Assembly (NCBI GenBank): GCA_025458865.1
Contig: JALORP010000020.1
Location: 1 to 43,384, forward strand
Direction: 5' to 3'
Source: Steroidobacteraceae bacterium
Lineage (GTDB): Bacteria > Pseudomonadota > Gammaproteobacteria > Steroidobacterales > Steroidobacteraceae
DNA: 43,384 bases
Below, in pieces: positions 19,053 to 26,703 of this stretch. The notes below the pieces were generated by a model that saw only the letters and a program-made list of their open reading frames with translations, was not told the origin of the DNA and did no database searches. Every line of letters begins with the position of its first letter. Positions within the stretch are counted from its first letter, which is position 1. The position numbers and the translations under genes are program-made.

Positions 19053-20303
19053 TCAGCCCGCGGCGCCGCGGCCGGCCATGCGGACCGCGGCGGGACCTTT
19101 CAGCCAGTCGAGCGCGACGCGCACGCCTTCGTCGCGCTCCGCAAGCGGCGCGTCGCGGGTCGTCGCGCCGGCCGCCGGGCGGCGGGCGCCGGCGGCGTCC
19201 TCGGCCAGCTCGATGTCCGGCCGCAGCCCCTTCTCGTGGATCGACGCGCCGGACGGCGTGTAGTAGCGCGACGTCGTCAGCTTGATGGCCTGCCCTGCGG
19301 ACAGCGGCAACACGGTCTGCACGGAGCCCTTACCGTAGGTTTGCCGGCCGATCAGCACGGCCCGGCCGTGGTCGCGCAGCGCGCCCGCGACGATCTCCGA
19401 TGCTGACGCCGAGCCGCCGTCCACCAGCACGGCGATCCTGGCGGCGGGCGCAAGCTGGCCCGGCGTCGCCTCCATGCGGAAGCGGGCTTCCCGGGTGCGG
19501 CCCTCGGCCGAGACGATGAGCCCGCGGTCGAGGAACGCATCCGCGACCGCCACGCCCGCCTCCAGCACGCCGCCCGGGTTGCCGCGCAGGTCCAGCACCA
19601 GGCCTTCGAGGGCCTCGCTGCCGCCCCTTTGCAGCGCGGTCACCGCAGCCTCGAGTTCGGTCGCGGTGTTCCCGCTGAATTGCGCGAGCCGGACGTAGCC
19701 GTAGCCGGGGGAGATCAGCTGCGCGCGGACGCTCACGACCTCGACGTGGGCCCGCCCGATCGTGAACTCCAGCGGCCCGGCCTCCTCCTCGCGCTCGACC
19801 GCCAGGCGCACGACGGTTCCGGGTTCGCCCCGCATGCGGCCGATGGCGTCGGCGAGGCTGCGCGTGTCCACCTTTCGGCCGTCGATTTCGACGATGACGT
19901 CGCCGCTTCGAAGGCCCGCACGGTCCGCGGGGGAGCCCTCGATGGGCGCGACCACGACGATCCTGCCGGACTCGTAGGAAACCTCGATGCCGATGCCGGA
20001 ATAGTTGCCCTCGGTCGCGATGCGCAGGTCCTCGACTTCGCCCTCGTCGAGGAAGGTCGAGTGGGCATCGAGTCCGGAGACCATGCCGCGGACGGCCTGC
20101 TGCATGAGCTCGTGGTCGCCCACGGGGTCCACGTACTCCGACCGTATGCGCGCGATCACCTCGGCCAGCAGGCGCGCATCCTCCCAGGGAAGCGCCTTCG
20201 CGGCCGGCTCGCGCTGGGCCAGCACGCCGCCGCTCACCGCCAGGGCGAAGCCGAGGGCCGCCCCGATGACGAGCATCATGAACGTGGTCTGCGGGCGTTT
20301 CAT
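19053..20303 (-). CDS. ctpA: S41 carboxyl-terminal processing protease
   Basis: Periplasmic Ser/Lys protease of the CtpA/Prc family, 416 residues. An N-terminal signal or anchor helix (FMMLVIGAALGFALAVSGG) is followed by a helical region, a PDZ domain (about 95-185; YSGIGIEV, AGLRSGDVIVEIDG) and the S41 catalytic domain. The nucleophile is in DGGSASASEIVAGAL (Ser near 301) and the general base in QTYGKGSVQ (Lys near 323). The frame extends to 20822, but 20303 gives the signal sequence. In many relatives ctpA follows envC directly, and such proteases trim murein hydrolases; here the EAL gene lies between. Function inferred from family. Confidence 0.94.
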   Translation of the reverse strand: MKRPQTTFMMLVIGAALGFALAVSGGVLAQREPAAKALPWEDARLLAEVIARIRSEYVDPVGDHELMQQAVRGMVSGLDAHSTFLDEGEVEDLRIATEGNYSGIGIEVSYESGRIVVVAPIEGSPADRAGLRSGDVIVEIDGRKVDTRSLADAIGRMRGEPGTVVRLAVEREEEAGPLEFTIGRAHVEVVSVRAQLISPGYGYVRLAQFSGNTATELEAAVTALQRGGSEALEGLVLDLRGNPGGVLEAGVAVADAFLDRGLIVSAEGRTREARFRMEATPGQLAPAARIAVLVDGGSASASEIVAGALRDHGRAVLIGRQTYGKGSVQTVLPLSAGQAIKLTTSRYYTPSGASIHEKGLRPDIELAEDAAGARRPAAGATTRDAPLAERDEGVRVALDWLKGPAAVRMAGRGAAG

Positions 20304-20385
20304 GCATCGGGCCCGGTGCGGGACGGAAGGCCCATGGTACCTGTGCGCGGCCCCCGGGGAAGGGGAAAGGTCCGCGGATCCGGCC

Positions 20386-22599
20386 TCAGGCGCCCTGCGC
20401 AGCCATGACCTCGTAGAGCGCGAGGTCGGACAGCACCTCCGCCAGCGGCTGCGGCCGGCCAATCGCGAATCCCTGGCCGTAATCCACGCCCAGGGCCGCC
20501 ATGCGGATGCGCAGCTCGTCCGTTTCCACGAACTCGGCGACCGTCTCCATGCCCATGGTGTGCGCGAGCTGGGCGATCGCCCGGACCATGGACTCGCTCC
20601 GCTGGTTGGACGCCGCGTCGCGCACGAAGCTGCCATCGATCTTGAGCACCGATACCGGCAGCGAGCGGAGGTAGGCGAGCGAGGAAAGCCCCGTGCCGAA
20701 GTCGTCCAGGGCGAAGCTCGCGCCCAGCCCGCGGATGCGCTGCATGAGGCGGTCGGCGCGGGCAAGGTCCGACACCGCCGCGGTTTCCGTGAGCTCGAAG
20801 CAGAGCATGTCCGCCGAGACACCGCTCTCGCGGATGCTCTGCTCCAGGAAGTCGTGGAACCCCGGATCCACCACGGACGGGCCGGAGACGTTGATCGAGA
20901 ACTTCAGGGGCCGCCCGGCCAGCGAGGACCGGTGCGACTTGAGGGCCGCGAGCGCCCGGCTGACGACCCAGCGGTCGATCTGCGGCAGCATCTGGTAGCG
21001 CTCGGCGGCCGAGAGGAACTTCTCCGGCGGCAGCGCCTCGCCCGACTCGCCGACCATCCGGAGCAGCAGCTCGAACCGCATGTCGCCCCGCCCCTCGGCC
21101 AGCGGGAGGATCGGCTGGGCGTAGAGCACGAAGCGGTCGCGCTGGAGCGCCTCGTGCAGGCGCTGCACGACCTGGACGTCGCTGTGGCGGCGAATGATGC
21201 TCTGGTCCGCGTCCTGGAAGATCTCGGCGCGGTTGCGGCCACGGTCCTTGGCGGCCTTGCAGGCGATCTCGGCGCTCGCCATGCCGTGGGCGAGCGAGTT
21301 CGCGCCCTCGGCCAGCGCGGCCACGCCGATGCTGACGCTGACCTGCACCGTGCCGTCGCCGCGGGGGTAGGACAGCTCGGCGCACTGCCGGCAGATCGAC
21401 TCGGCGACCTGCGTGGCGGACTCGAGGCTGCAGTCCGGCAGGAATACCGCGAAGCGGTCGCCGGCCACGCGCGAGGCCAGCGCGCCCGAGCGCGGCTTCC
21501 GCCGCAGCACCTCGGCGATCTTGCCGATCACCTCGTCGCCGACGTGCATGCCGAAGTTGTCGTTGACGACGTGCAGGCGGTCCACGTCGAGGTAGAGCAC
21601 GCAGCTCTCGCCGTCGCCGGAGACGCCGGCCAGCGCGGCCCGGACCTGCACCTCGAACGCGCCGCGCGTCAGCAGGGAGGTGGCCGCGTCGAAGTTGTTC
21701 TGCAGGACGCTCGTGACCTTGCGCGCCAGCAGTTCCGAGAGCCGCTCGACGCGCAGGTCGAAATCGGCCTCTTCGGGCGCGCGGAACAGCGCGAGGAAGC
21801 CCGTCACCCGTCCCGAGGCATGGCGCACGGGCATGCAGAGGATCTTGTAGGCCGGCAGGCCGGCGGCGCCGTTGACCTTGTTGATGGTCAGGCTCCGCCG
21901 CTGCAGCGTGGCCCAGTTCATCAGGTGCCGGTGCGTGGCGGTGAGGATGGCCAGCTGCGGCCTTCCGCTGGCGGGGGCCTTGCAGATCGCGACGTTGCGT
22001 TCCGGCACGACCAGCGCGCCGAGCACGCAGCCGAGGTGGTCCACGCAGGTCTGGACGATCGCGCCGAGCTCGTCGGCCTGCGCGGGATTCTGCGGTTCAT
22101 CGGGCGCGACCTTGAGCAGCAGGTCCAGGTCCTCGTCCCGGGTCTGCAGGTCGCGGACCATCGTGCCGAGGCTGGTGCGCGCGGCCAGCTCGCGCTGCAG
22201 GCACTCGAGGGCGGGGTGCACGAGGTGATGCACGAACGAGTAAGGGCGCCGCTCGCCATCCCTCGTCAGCAGCACGGCCACGGCGATCACGAGGCCGCGG
22301 TCGTCGCGCAGCCGGAACGCGTACGAGGGCGCGCCCTCGAAGTCGAGCGCGAACCCGTCGATCTGCGCGGTCGTCGCCGGCGGGATCCTCGCGAGCGCCT
22401 GCTCCACCACCGGCGCCGGATCGGGACCGTCATAGCCGTCGGAGACCCACAGGGGCGTGCCGTGCCCGTCGTAGAAGACGATGCCGCTGGCCCTCGGCAC
22501 GAGCATCCTGAGCAGATGGCCGTAGGGGTCCAGGCTCGGCCTGGCCGCGGACAGGTGCAGGGGCAGTACGGCGTTCATGGGTGAAGGACCGTGCGACAT
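20386..22599 (-). CDS. GAF/degenerate-GGDEF/EAL cyclic-di-GMP phosphodiesterase candidate
   Basis: A 737-residue soluble protein with no membrane helix. Residues about 1-170 are a family-less sensor-like region, 175-310 a GAF-like domain (TCVDHLGCVLGALVVPE), 330-470 a GGDEF domain whose active site is AGDRF rather than GGDEF, and 490-730 an EAL domain. EAL catalytic features look complete: FELLLRM, INVSGPS, FELTET, LDDFGTG, LKIDGSF and GQGFAIG. Cyclase activity should be lost and phosphodiesterase activity kept. The ATG at 22599 lacks a clear ribosome site; Met8 at 22578 is an alternative. It lies between envC and ctpA, an unusual position. Confidence 0.9.
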   Translation of the reverse strand: MSHGPSPMNAVLPLHLSAARPSLDPYGHLLRMLVPRASGIVFYDGHGTPLWVSDGYDGPDPAPVVEQALARIPPATTAQIDGFALDFEGAPSYAFRLRDDRGLVIAVAVLLTRDGERRPYSFVHHLVHPALECLQRELAARTSLGTMVRDLQTRDEDLDLLLKVAPDEPQNPAQADELGAIVQTCVDHLGCVLGALVVPERNVAICKAPASGRPQLAILTATHRHLMNWATLQRRSLTINKVNGAAGLPAYKILCMPVRHASGRVTGFLALFRAPEEADFDLRVERLSELLARKVTSVLQNNFDAATSLLTRGAFEVQVRAALAGVSGDGESCVLYLDVDRLHVVNDNFGMHVGDEVIGKIAEVLRRKPRSGALASRVAGDRFAVFLPDCSLESATQVAESICRQCAELSYPRGDGTVQVSVSIGVAALAEGANSLAHGMASAEIACKAAKDRGRNRAEIFQDADQSIIRRHSDVQVVQRLHEALQRDRFVLYAQPILPLAEGRGDMRFELLLRMVGESGEALPPEKFLSAAERYQMLPQIDRWVVSRALAALKSHRSSLAGRPLKFSINVSGPSVVDPGFHDFLEQSIRESGVSADMLCFELTETAAVSDLARADRLMQRIRGLGASFALDDFGTGLSSLAYLRSLPVSVLKIDGSFVRDAASNQRSESMVRAIAQLAHTMGMETVAEFVETDELRIRMAALGVDYGQGFAIGRPQPLAEVLSDLALYEVMAAQGA

Positions 22600-22604
22600 C
22601 CATG

Positions 22605-22621
22605 TCCGGCAAAGGGCCGGA
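22605..22621 (-). promoter_or_regulatory. Small hairpin just upstream of the EAL gene start
   Basis: TCCGGC-aaagg-GCCGGA forms a 6-bp GC stem with a 5-base loop, ending 5 bases before the ATG at 22599, where a ribosome site would be. It has no T-run, so it is not a terminator. It could limit translation of this gene relative to envC, or favour the internal start at 22578. Confidence 0.3.
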
Positions 22622-22689
22622 CTCCGCGCGAAGACTGCGGGATCGGCCCCGCCGGCGTCTTTGACGTAATCCTCAAATTCACCGCCGGC

Positions 22690-23829
22690 TCAGGGGCCCG
22701 ACCGCTGGAACCAGCGGTGCGGGTCCTGGGCCACCGTTCCCTTCCGGACCTCGATGTAGAGCTCCGGCCGGGCCTGCCCGCCGCTGTCGCCGACCGAGGC
22801 GATGACGTCGCCCGCCGCGACGAGCTCGCCCACCGACTTGTACAGCTGCTCGTTGTGGCCGTAGAGCGTCATGTAGCCCCCGCCGTGGTCGATGACGAGC
22901 AGCAGCCCGAGCCCCGGCAGCCAGTCCGCGTAAGCGATCCGGCCGGCGTACGGCGCGCGGACCTCGGCGCCCCGCTCCGCGGCGATCAGGACGCCGTTCC
23001 ACTTCAGTCCCCCTCCGCGGGCCTGCCCGTAACGGGCGACCACGCGCCCCGGCACCGGCCAGGGCAGGCGGCCCCGCACCCGCTCGAACGGGAGGCCGGC
23101 CGGCGGGGCTGGCGCCTGCTGCAGGGCCCGGCGCAGGTCGGCGACGAGCTTCTCCAGCGTCGCCGCGTCGCGCCGTGCCTTTTCCAGCGCCGCCGTCCGG
23201 TTGCGCAGCTGGGCGTTGACCGCCGCCACCGCCTGCTCCCGCTCGCGCCGGGCCGACTGCACCGCCTCCACTTCCCGCTCCCGCTCCTTTTCCAGCTCCG
23301 CGAGGCGGGCCCGCTCGGCCTCCTGCTCCTTCGTCAGCGCCTCGATGCGCGCGACGGCCGCCTCGATCTCGGCGATCTGCCCGGCCCGCGCCCGGCCGAG
23401 GTAGGCGTAGTACACGAGCATGCGGCCGAGGGCGGCCGGGTCCTTCTCGGCGAGAAGCAGGCGCAGCTGCTCCTCCTGGCCGGCGGCATAGGCCGCGCGG
23501 AGCTGGGCGGCGAGCGCCTCGCGCTCCTGTTCGAGCCGCCGCTCGTTGGCCTGGTGCTCGGCGGCCAGCTCCCGCAGGCGGGCATCGCTCGCGCGGACCT
23601 TCCGGCGGGCCTCGTCGAGCCGGGCGCGGGCGGCCGCGACCTGCTCCTCGGACTCGCGCAGTCGCACCGAGAGCTGGTCGCGCCGTTGCGTGTCGGCGCG
23701 GATTTCCCGCTGCAGCTCGCCGATGCGCTGCTTGGCCCGGGCCAGGTCGGCCTCCGGGTCCTTCGCGGCCAGGGCAGGCGGGGACGCCAGCCAGGCCAGG
23801 CTCAGCAGCAGGGTCAGGCCTCGACGCAT
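22690..23829 (-). CDS. envC: Murein hydrolase activator EnvC
   Basis: Periplasmic activator of the amidases that split septal peptidoglycan. 379 residues: signal peptide (about 1-21), a long coiled coil from about 25 to 245 rich in Arg, Glu and Ala, and a C-terminal LytM domain (PWPVPGRVVARYG to the end). The LytM metal site is degenerate as in E. coli EnvC: the zinc His/Asp motif is replaced by LKWNGVLIAAERG, so it activates but should not cut. The ATG at 23829 is chosen for the signal peptide; 23859 is another in-frame ATG. First gene of the minus run containing the EAL, CtpA and GGDEF genes. Confidence 0.92.
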   Translation of the reverse strand: MRRGLTLLLSLAWLASPPALAAKDPEADLARAKQRIGELQREIRADTQRRDQLSVRLRESEEQVAAARARLDEARRKVRASDARLRELAAEHQANERRLEQEREALAAQLRAAYAAGQEEQLRLLLAEKDPAALGRMLVYYAYLGRARAGQIAEIEAAVARIEALTKEQEAERARLAELEKEREREVEAVQSARREREQAVAAVNAQLRNRTAALEKARRDAATLEKLVADLRRALQQAPAPPAGLPFERVRGRLPWPVPGRVVARYGQARGGGLKWNGVLIAAERGAEVRAPYAGRIAYADWLPGLGLLLVIDHGGGYMTLYGHNEQLYKSVGELVAAGDVIASVGDSGGQARPELYIEVRKGTVAQDPHRWFQRSGP

Positions 23830-23940
23830 GGGCAGGAGGATTTCCAGGGGGGCGCCCATGGTACCGAAGCCGTCGCGCCGCGGCAGGCTAAGCCGTTGTT
23901 TTGGCGAGATCCCGCGGGATTCTCGGAGGTGAGAGCCTTC

Positions 23941-23970
23941 TTCAGGCCCCGCTTGCCCGCCTGCTATACT
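23941..23970 (+). promoter_or_regulatory. Probable sigma70 promoter of the rhodanese-grxC-secB-gpsA operon
   Basis: A near-consensus -10 TATACT at 23965-23970 stands out in GC-rich DNA. The best -35 is TTCAGG at 23941-23946 with an 18-base spacer, a weak match. It would give a leader of about 43 bases before the ATG at 24020. Confidence 0.4.
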
Positions 23971-24019
23971 GCGCGGCTGATTTTCGCTTCCCGGAACCGC
24001 CCGGACAGGCTCCCGGACC

Positions 24020-24442
24020 ATGGACCCGCTGCTGCAGCATTTCGCCACCCATCCCTTCCTCGCCAGCGCCGCCGGCGTGCTGCTGCTCGCGGTCGTCGCC
24101 TACGAGCTGCGCCACCGCGCGCATTCGGCAGCCTCCGTGTCGCCGACCGAGGCGGTGCGGCTGATGAACGACGGCGCCGTGCTGGTGGACGTCCGCTCGG
24201 TGAACCAGTTCAAGGACGGCCACATCGCCGGCGCGCGCAACGTCCCGGGCGACCAGGTCGCGGACGGCGCGAAGGCGCTGGAGAAGTTCCGCGACAAGAC
24301 GATCATCACGTGCTGCGAGAGCGGCGTCACCTCCGGCTCCGCGGCGCGCAAGCTCACCGAGCTCGGCTTCAAGCAGGTGTTCAACCTTCGCGGCGGCCTC
24401 GCGGCCTGGCGCCAGGACAACCTGCCGGTGACCAAGGACTAG
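24020..24442 (+). CDS. Membrane-anchored rhodanese-like protein (YibN type)
   Basis: Single-domain rhodanese, 140 residues, with one N-terminal membrane helix (FLASAAGVLLLAVVAYEL). The domain shows VLVDVRSVNQFKDGHIAGARN, then the active loop IITCCESGVTSGSAA. Cys99 is the likely persulfide-carrying nucleophile, with a second Cys next to it, and the loop ends in Ser rather than the common Arg. It matches E. coli YibN in size, membrane helix and position before grxC and secB. The sulfur acceptor is unknown. Confidence 0.88.
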   Translation: MDPLLQHFATHPFLASAAGVLLLAVVAYELRHRAHSAASVSPTEAVRLMNDGAVLVDVRSVNQFKDGHIAGARNVPGDQVADGAKALEKFRDKTIITCCESGVTSGSAARKLTELGFKQVFNLRGGLAAWRQDNLPVTKD

Positions 24443-24444
24443 CC

Positions 24445-24756
24445 GTGTCTTCCGCGGTGACGATCTACACGACTGCCTGGTGCGGCTATTGCGCGCGCGC
24501 CAAGGCGCTGCTGGCGCGCAAGGGCGTCGCCTACACCGAGATCGACATCGAGTCCCGGCGCGGGCTTCGGGAGGAGATGATCGCCCGCAGCGGGCGACGA
24601 ACCGTGCCGCAGGTTTTCATTGGCGACCGCCACGTCGGCGGCTCCGACGACCTCGCGGCGCTCGAGGCCGCGGGCGAGCTCGACCGCCTGCTCGCGCAGG
24701 ACGGCGGCGCGCCACAGATCCCTTCAACGACCGACACGACCGAAACGAGGACCTGA
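24445..24756 (+). CDS. grxC: Glutaredoxin 3
   Basis: Glutathione-dependent thiol-disulfide oxidoreductase, 103 residues. The active site is WCGYC (Cys13, Cys16) where CPYC is more usual; the cis-Pro motif TVPQVFIG and the GGSDDLAALEAAGEL segment that holds glutathione are present. It starts with GTG 2 bases after the rhodanese stop. The family is about 85 residues; the extra ~18 C-terminal residues (GGAPQIPSTTDTTETRT) are polar and threonine-rich and contain the region just before the secB ribosome site. Position in the secB operon is as in E. coli. Confidence 0.93.
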   Translation: MSSAVTIYTTAWCGYCARAKALLARKGVAYTEIDIESRRGLREEMIARSGRRTVPQVFIGDRHVGGSDDLAALEAAGELDRLLAQDGGAPQIPSTTDTTETRT

Positions 24757-24757
24757 C

Positions 24758-25270
24758 ATGGCTGACGAGACTCCCCAGGCCGCCCCGGCCGCCGCCGGCA
24801 ACGGCGCCCAGCAGGAAGTGACGCTGCAGAGCGTCTACATCAAGGACCTGTCATTCGAAGCGCCCAAGGGGCCCTTCGTGCCCGCGCAGAACCAGGATCC
24901 CAAGATGTCCATCAACCTCAACACGTCGTCGAGCGTGCTCGCGCAGGACGTGCACGAGGTCGTGCTGACCATCACCCTCGAGGCGAAGAACGGGGAAGTT
25001 CCCGTGTACGTCGCCGAGGTCAAGCAGGGCGGCGTGTTCGTGGTGCGCGGCTTCAGCGCCGACGACGTGCGCCGCATCCTCGGCGCGTTCGCGCCGAACG
25101 TGCTGTTCCCGTACGTCCGCCAGACGGTTTCGGACCTGGTCACCAAGGGCGGCTTCCCGCCGTTCTTCCTGCCGCCGGTCAACTTCGACGCGCTGTACGA
25201 GCGCTCGCGGCAGGAACAGGCCGCGCGCCAGCAGGCCGCCGCGGCCGCCCCGTCCACCCCGGTCAACTGA
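24758..25270 (+). CDS. secB: Protein-export chaperone SecB
   Basis: Cytosolic tetrameric chaperone that holds preproteins unfolded and delivers them to SecA. 170 residues. Family landmarks: SVYIKDLSFEAP, VLTITLEAKNGEVPVYVAEV, then the FPYVRQTVSDLVTKGGFPP and LPPVNFDALY signature stretch. Both ends are longer than usual and rich in Ala and Gln. The ATG at 24758 has GAGGA upstream; the longer frame from 24620 is read-through of grxC in another frame. Supports placement in the proteobacteria. Confidence 0.96.
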   Translation: MADETPQAAPAAAGNGAQQEVTLQSVYIKDLSFEAPKGPFVPAQNQDPKMSINLNTSSSVLAQDVHEVVLTITLEAKNGEVPVYVAEVKQGGVFVVRGFSADDVRRILGAFAPNVLFPYVRQTVSDLVTKGGFPPFFLPPVNFDALYERSRQEQAARQQAAAAAPSTPVN

Positions 25271-25290
25271 CCGGGCCCGGCCCGCCCGGC

Positions 25291-26280
25291 ATGGCGATCT
25301 GCGTCATCGGGGCCGGCTCCTGGGGCACGGCGCTCGCGATCCAGTTCGCGCGCGCCGGCCGTCCCACGGTGCTGTGGGGACGCGCCGAGGACGAGCCCGA
25401 GCGGCTCGCCCGCGAGCGCGTCAACGCGCGCTACCTGCCCGGCGCCGAGTTCCCGCCCGCGCTCGCCGTCGAGCCGGACCTCGCGAAGGCCGTCGCGAGC
25501 ACGGAGGACGTGCTCGTCGTCGTGCCCTCGAGCGCGCTGCGCGCGGTGCTCACCGACCTCAAGCCGCGCCTGCGGCCGGGCGCGCGCGTCGCCTGGGCCA
25601 CCAAGGGCTTCGAGCTCTCGACCGGCAAGCTGCCCCACCAGGTGGCGCGCGAGGTGCTCGGCCCCGACGTGCCCGTCGCCGTGCTGTCCGGCCCGACCTT
25701 CGCGAGGGAAGTCGGCATCGGCCTCCCCACTGCGATCGCCTGCGCGTCCCCAGACGAGACCTTCGCGCTCGAACTGGCTCGCAGCATCTCGACCCAGCAC
25801 CTGCGCGCCTACACCCAGCCCGACATCATCGGCGTCGAGGTCGGAGGCGCGGTGAAGAACGTGATCGCCATCGCGACCGGTGCGGCGGACGGCATGGGCT
25901 TCGGCGCGAATGCGCGCGTGTTCCTGATCACGCGCGGCCTCGCCGAGATGGTTCGCCTCGGCACCGCCCTCGGGGCCCAGCGCGAGACCTTCATGGGCCT
26001 CACCGGCCTCGGCGACCTCGTGCTGACCTGCACCGACAACCAGTCGCGCAACCGTCGCTTCGGACTCGCGGTGGCGAAGGGCAAGGGAATGGATGAAGCC
26101 ATCCGCGAGATCGGCCAGGTCGTCGAGGGCTACCACGCCGCCCGCGCGGTGCGCGAAGTCGCCACGCGCCTCGGCGTTGACATGCCCATCTGCGAGCACG
26201 TCTACCGCGTGATCTACGAGGGCCTCGACATCACCCGCGTGGTCGAGACGCTCATGGGCCGGGCGGTCTCCAAGGAGTGA
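25291..26280 (+). CDS. gpsA: Glycerol-3-phosphate dehydrogenase [NAD(P)+]
   Basis: Reduces dihydroxyacetone phosphate to sn-glycerol-3-phosphate for phospholipid synthesis. 329 residues. It begins MAICVIGAGSWGTALA, the dinucleotide-binding motif; then WATKGFEL, VLSGPTFAREVG and the catalytic lysine segment VGGAVKNVIAIATGAADG, and ends in the usual helical domain. Cytoplasmic. It starts 20 bases after secB, the E. coli order. Its last 29 bases overlap the 3' end of the small minus-strand gene after the RHS locus; the overlap is tail to tail. Confidence 0.97.
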   Translation: MAICVIGAGSWGTALAIQFARAGRPTVLWGRAEDEPERLARERVNARYLPGAEFPPALAVEPDLAKAVASTEDVLVVVPSSALRAVLTDLKPRLRPGARVAWATKGFELSTGKLPHQVAREVLGPDVPVAVLSGPTFAREVGIGLPTAIACASPDETFALELARSISTQHLRAYTQPDIIGVEVGGAVKNVIAIATGAADGMGFGANARVFLITRGLAEMVRLGTALGAQRETFMGLTGLGDLVLTCTDNQSRNRRFGLAVAKGKGMDEAIREIGQVVEGYHAARAVREVATRLGVDMPICEHVYRVIYEGLDITRVVETLMGRAVSKE

Positions 26281-26701
26281 CCCGGGCGAGGTGGGCGGCC
26301 ACCTCCCGGCGATAGTCCTCCTCCGCGAGCGCGGGGTGCCTCGGTGAATTGTCCGGATGGGGCAACGGCTCGCCCGGCATCCACGGCCTGGCGCCCAGGG
26401 CCTTTTCCAGTGCCCGGCAGGCCTCCAGCGGGTCCGCGTGGGCATCCTGCGCCGACGCCAGCAGCGCCCGCGCCTTGTCGGTGCAACCCAGCCTGAGCGG
26501 GGCAGCGTCCACCGTGATCAGCCCGTGCCGCTCGAGACGCACCATGGCGCTGGAAACCTCCTCGAAGTTCATCACCGAGTGATCGATCGCGTCCGCGGCG
26601 GCGATGACCTCGCTCAAGGCACACGGCCCGGCCGCTGCGCATCGCCCCAGCGCGGTGAGGAACCATACATCCGACCAGCGCAGCTTGGCTTCTTCTGTCA
26701 T
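26252..26701 (-). CDS. Small wHTH-like protein, candidate immunity protein for the RHS toxin
   Basis: A 149-residue cytoplasmic protein with no signal peptide and no named family that I recognise with certainty. Residues about 8-65 (WSDVWFLTALG, SEVIAAADAIDHSVMNFEEV, MVRLERHGLITVD) have the helix-helix-wing spacing of a winged-helix fold; the rest is helical, with a proline-rich linker at about 107-120. The ATG at 26701 is 2 bases after the RHS stop, in the place immunity genes normally hold behind polymorphic toxins. That position is the main evidence for an immunity role. An ordinary regulator is the alternative. Confidence 0.6.
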   Translation of the reverse strand: MTEEAKLRWSDVWFLTALGRCAAAGPCALSEVIAAADAIDHSVMNFEEVSSAMVRLERHGLITVDAAPLRLGCTDKARALLASAQDAHADPLEACRALEKALGARPWMPGEPLPHPDNSPRHPALAEEDYRREVAAHLARVTPWRPPGP

Positions 26702-26703
26702 GG

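Noticed and set aside
25271..25289. Inverted repeat CCGGGC...GCCCGG between secB and gpsA as a regulatory hairpin
   Set aside because: Short GC repeats are expected by chance at this base composition; no T-run and no further support.
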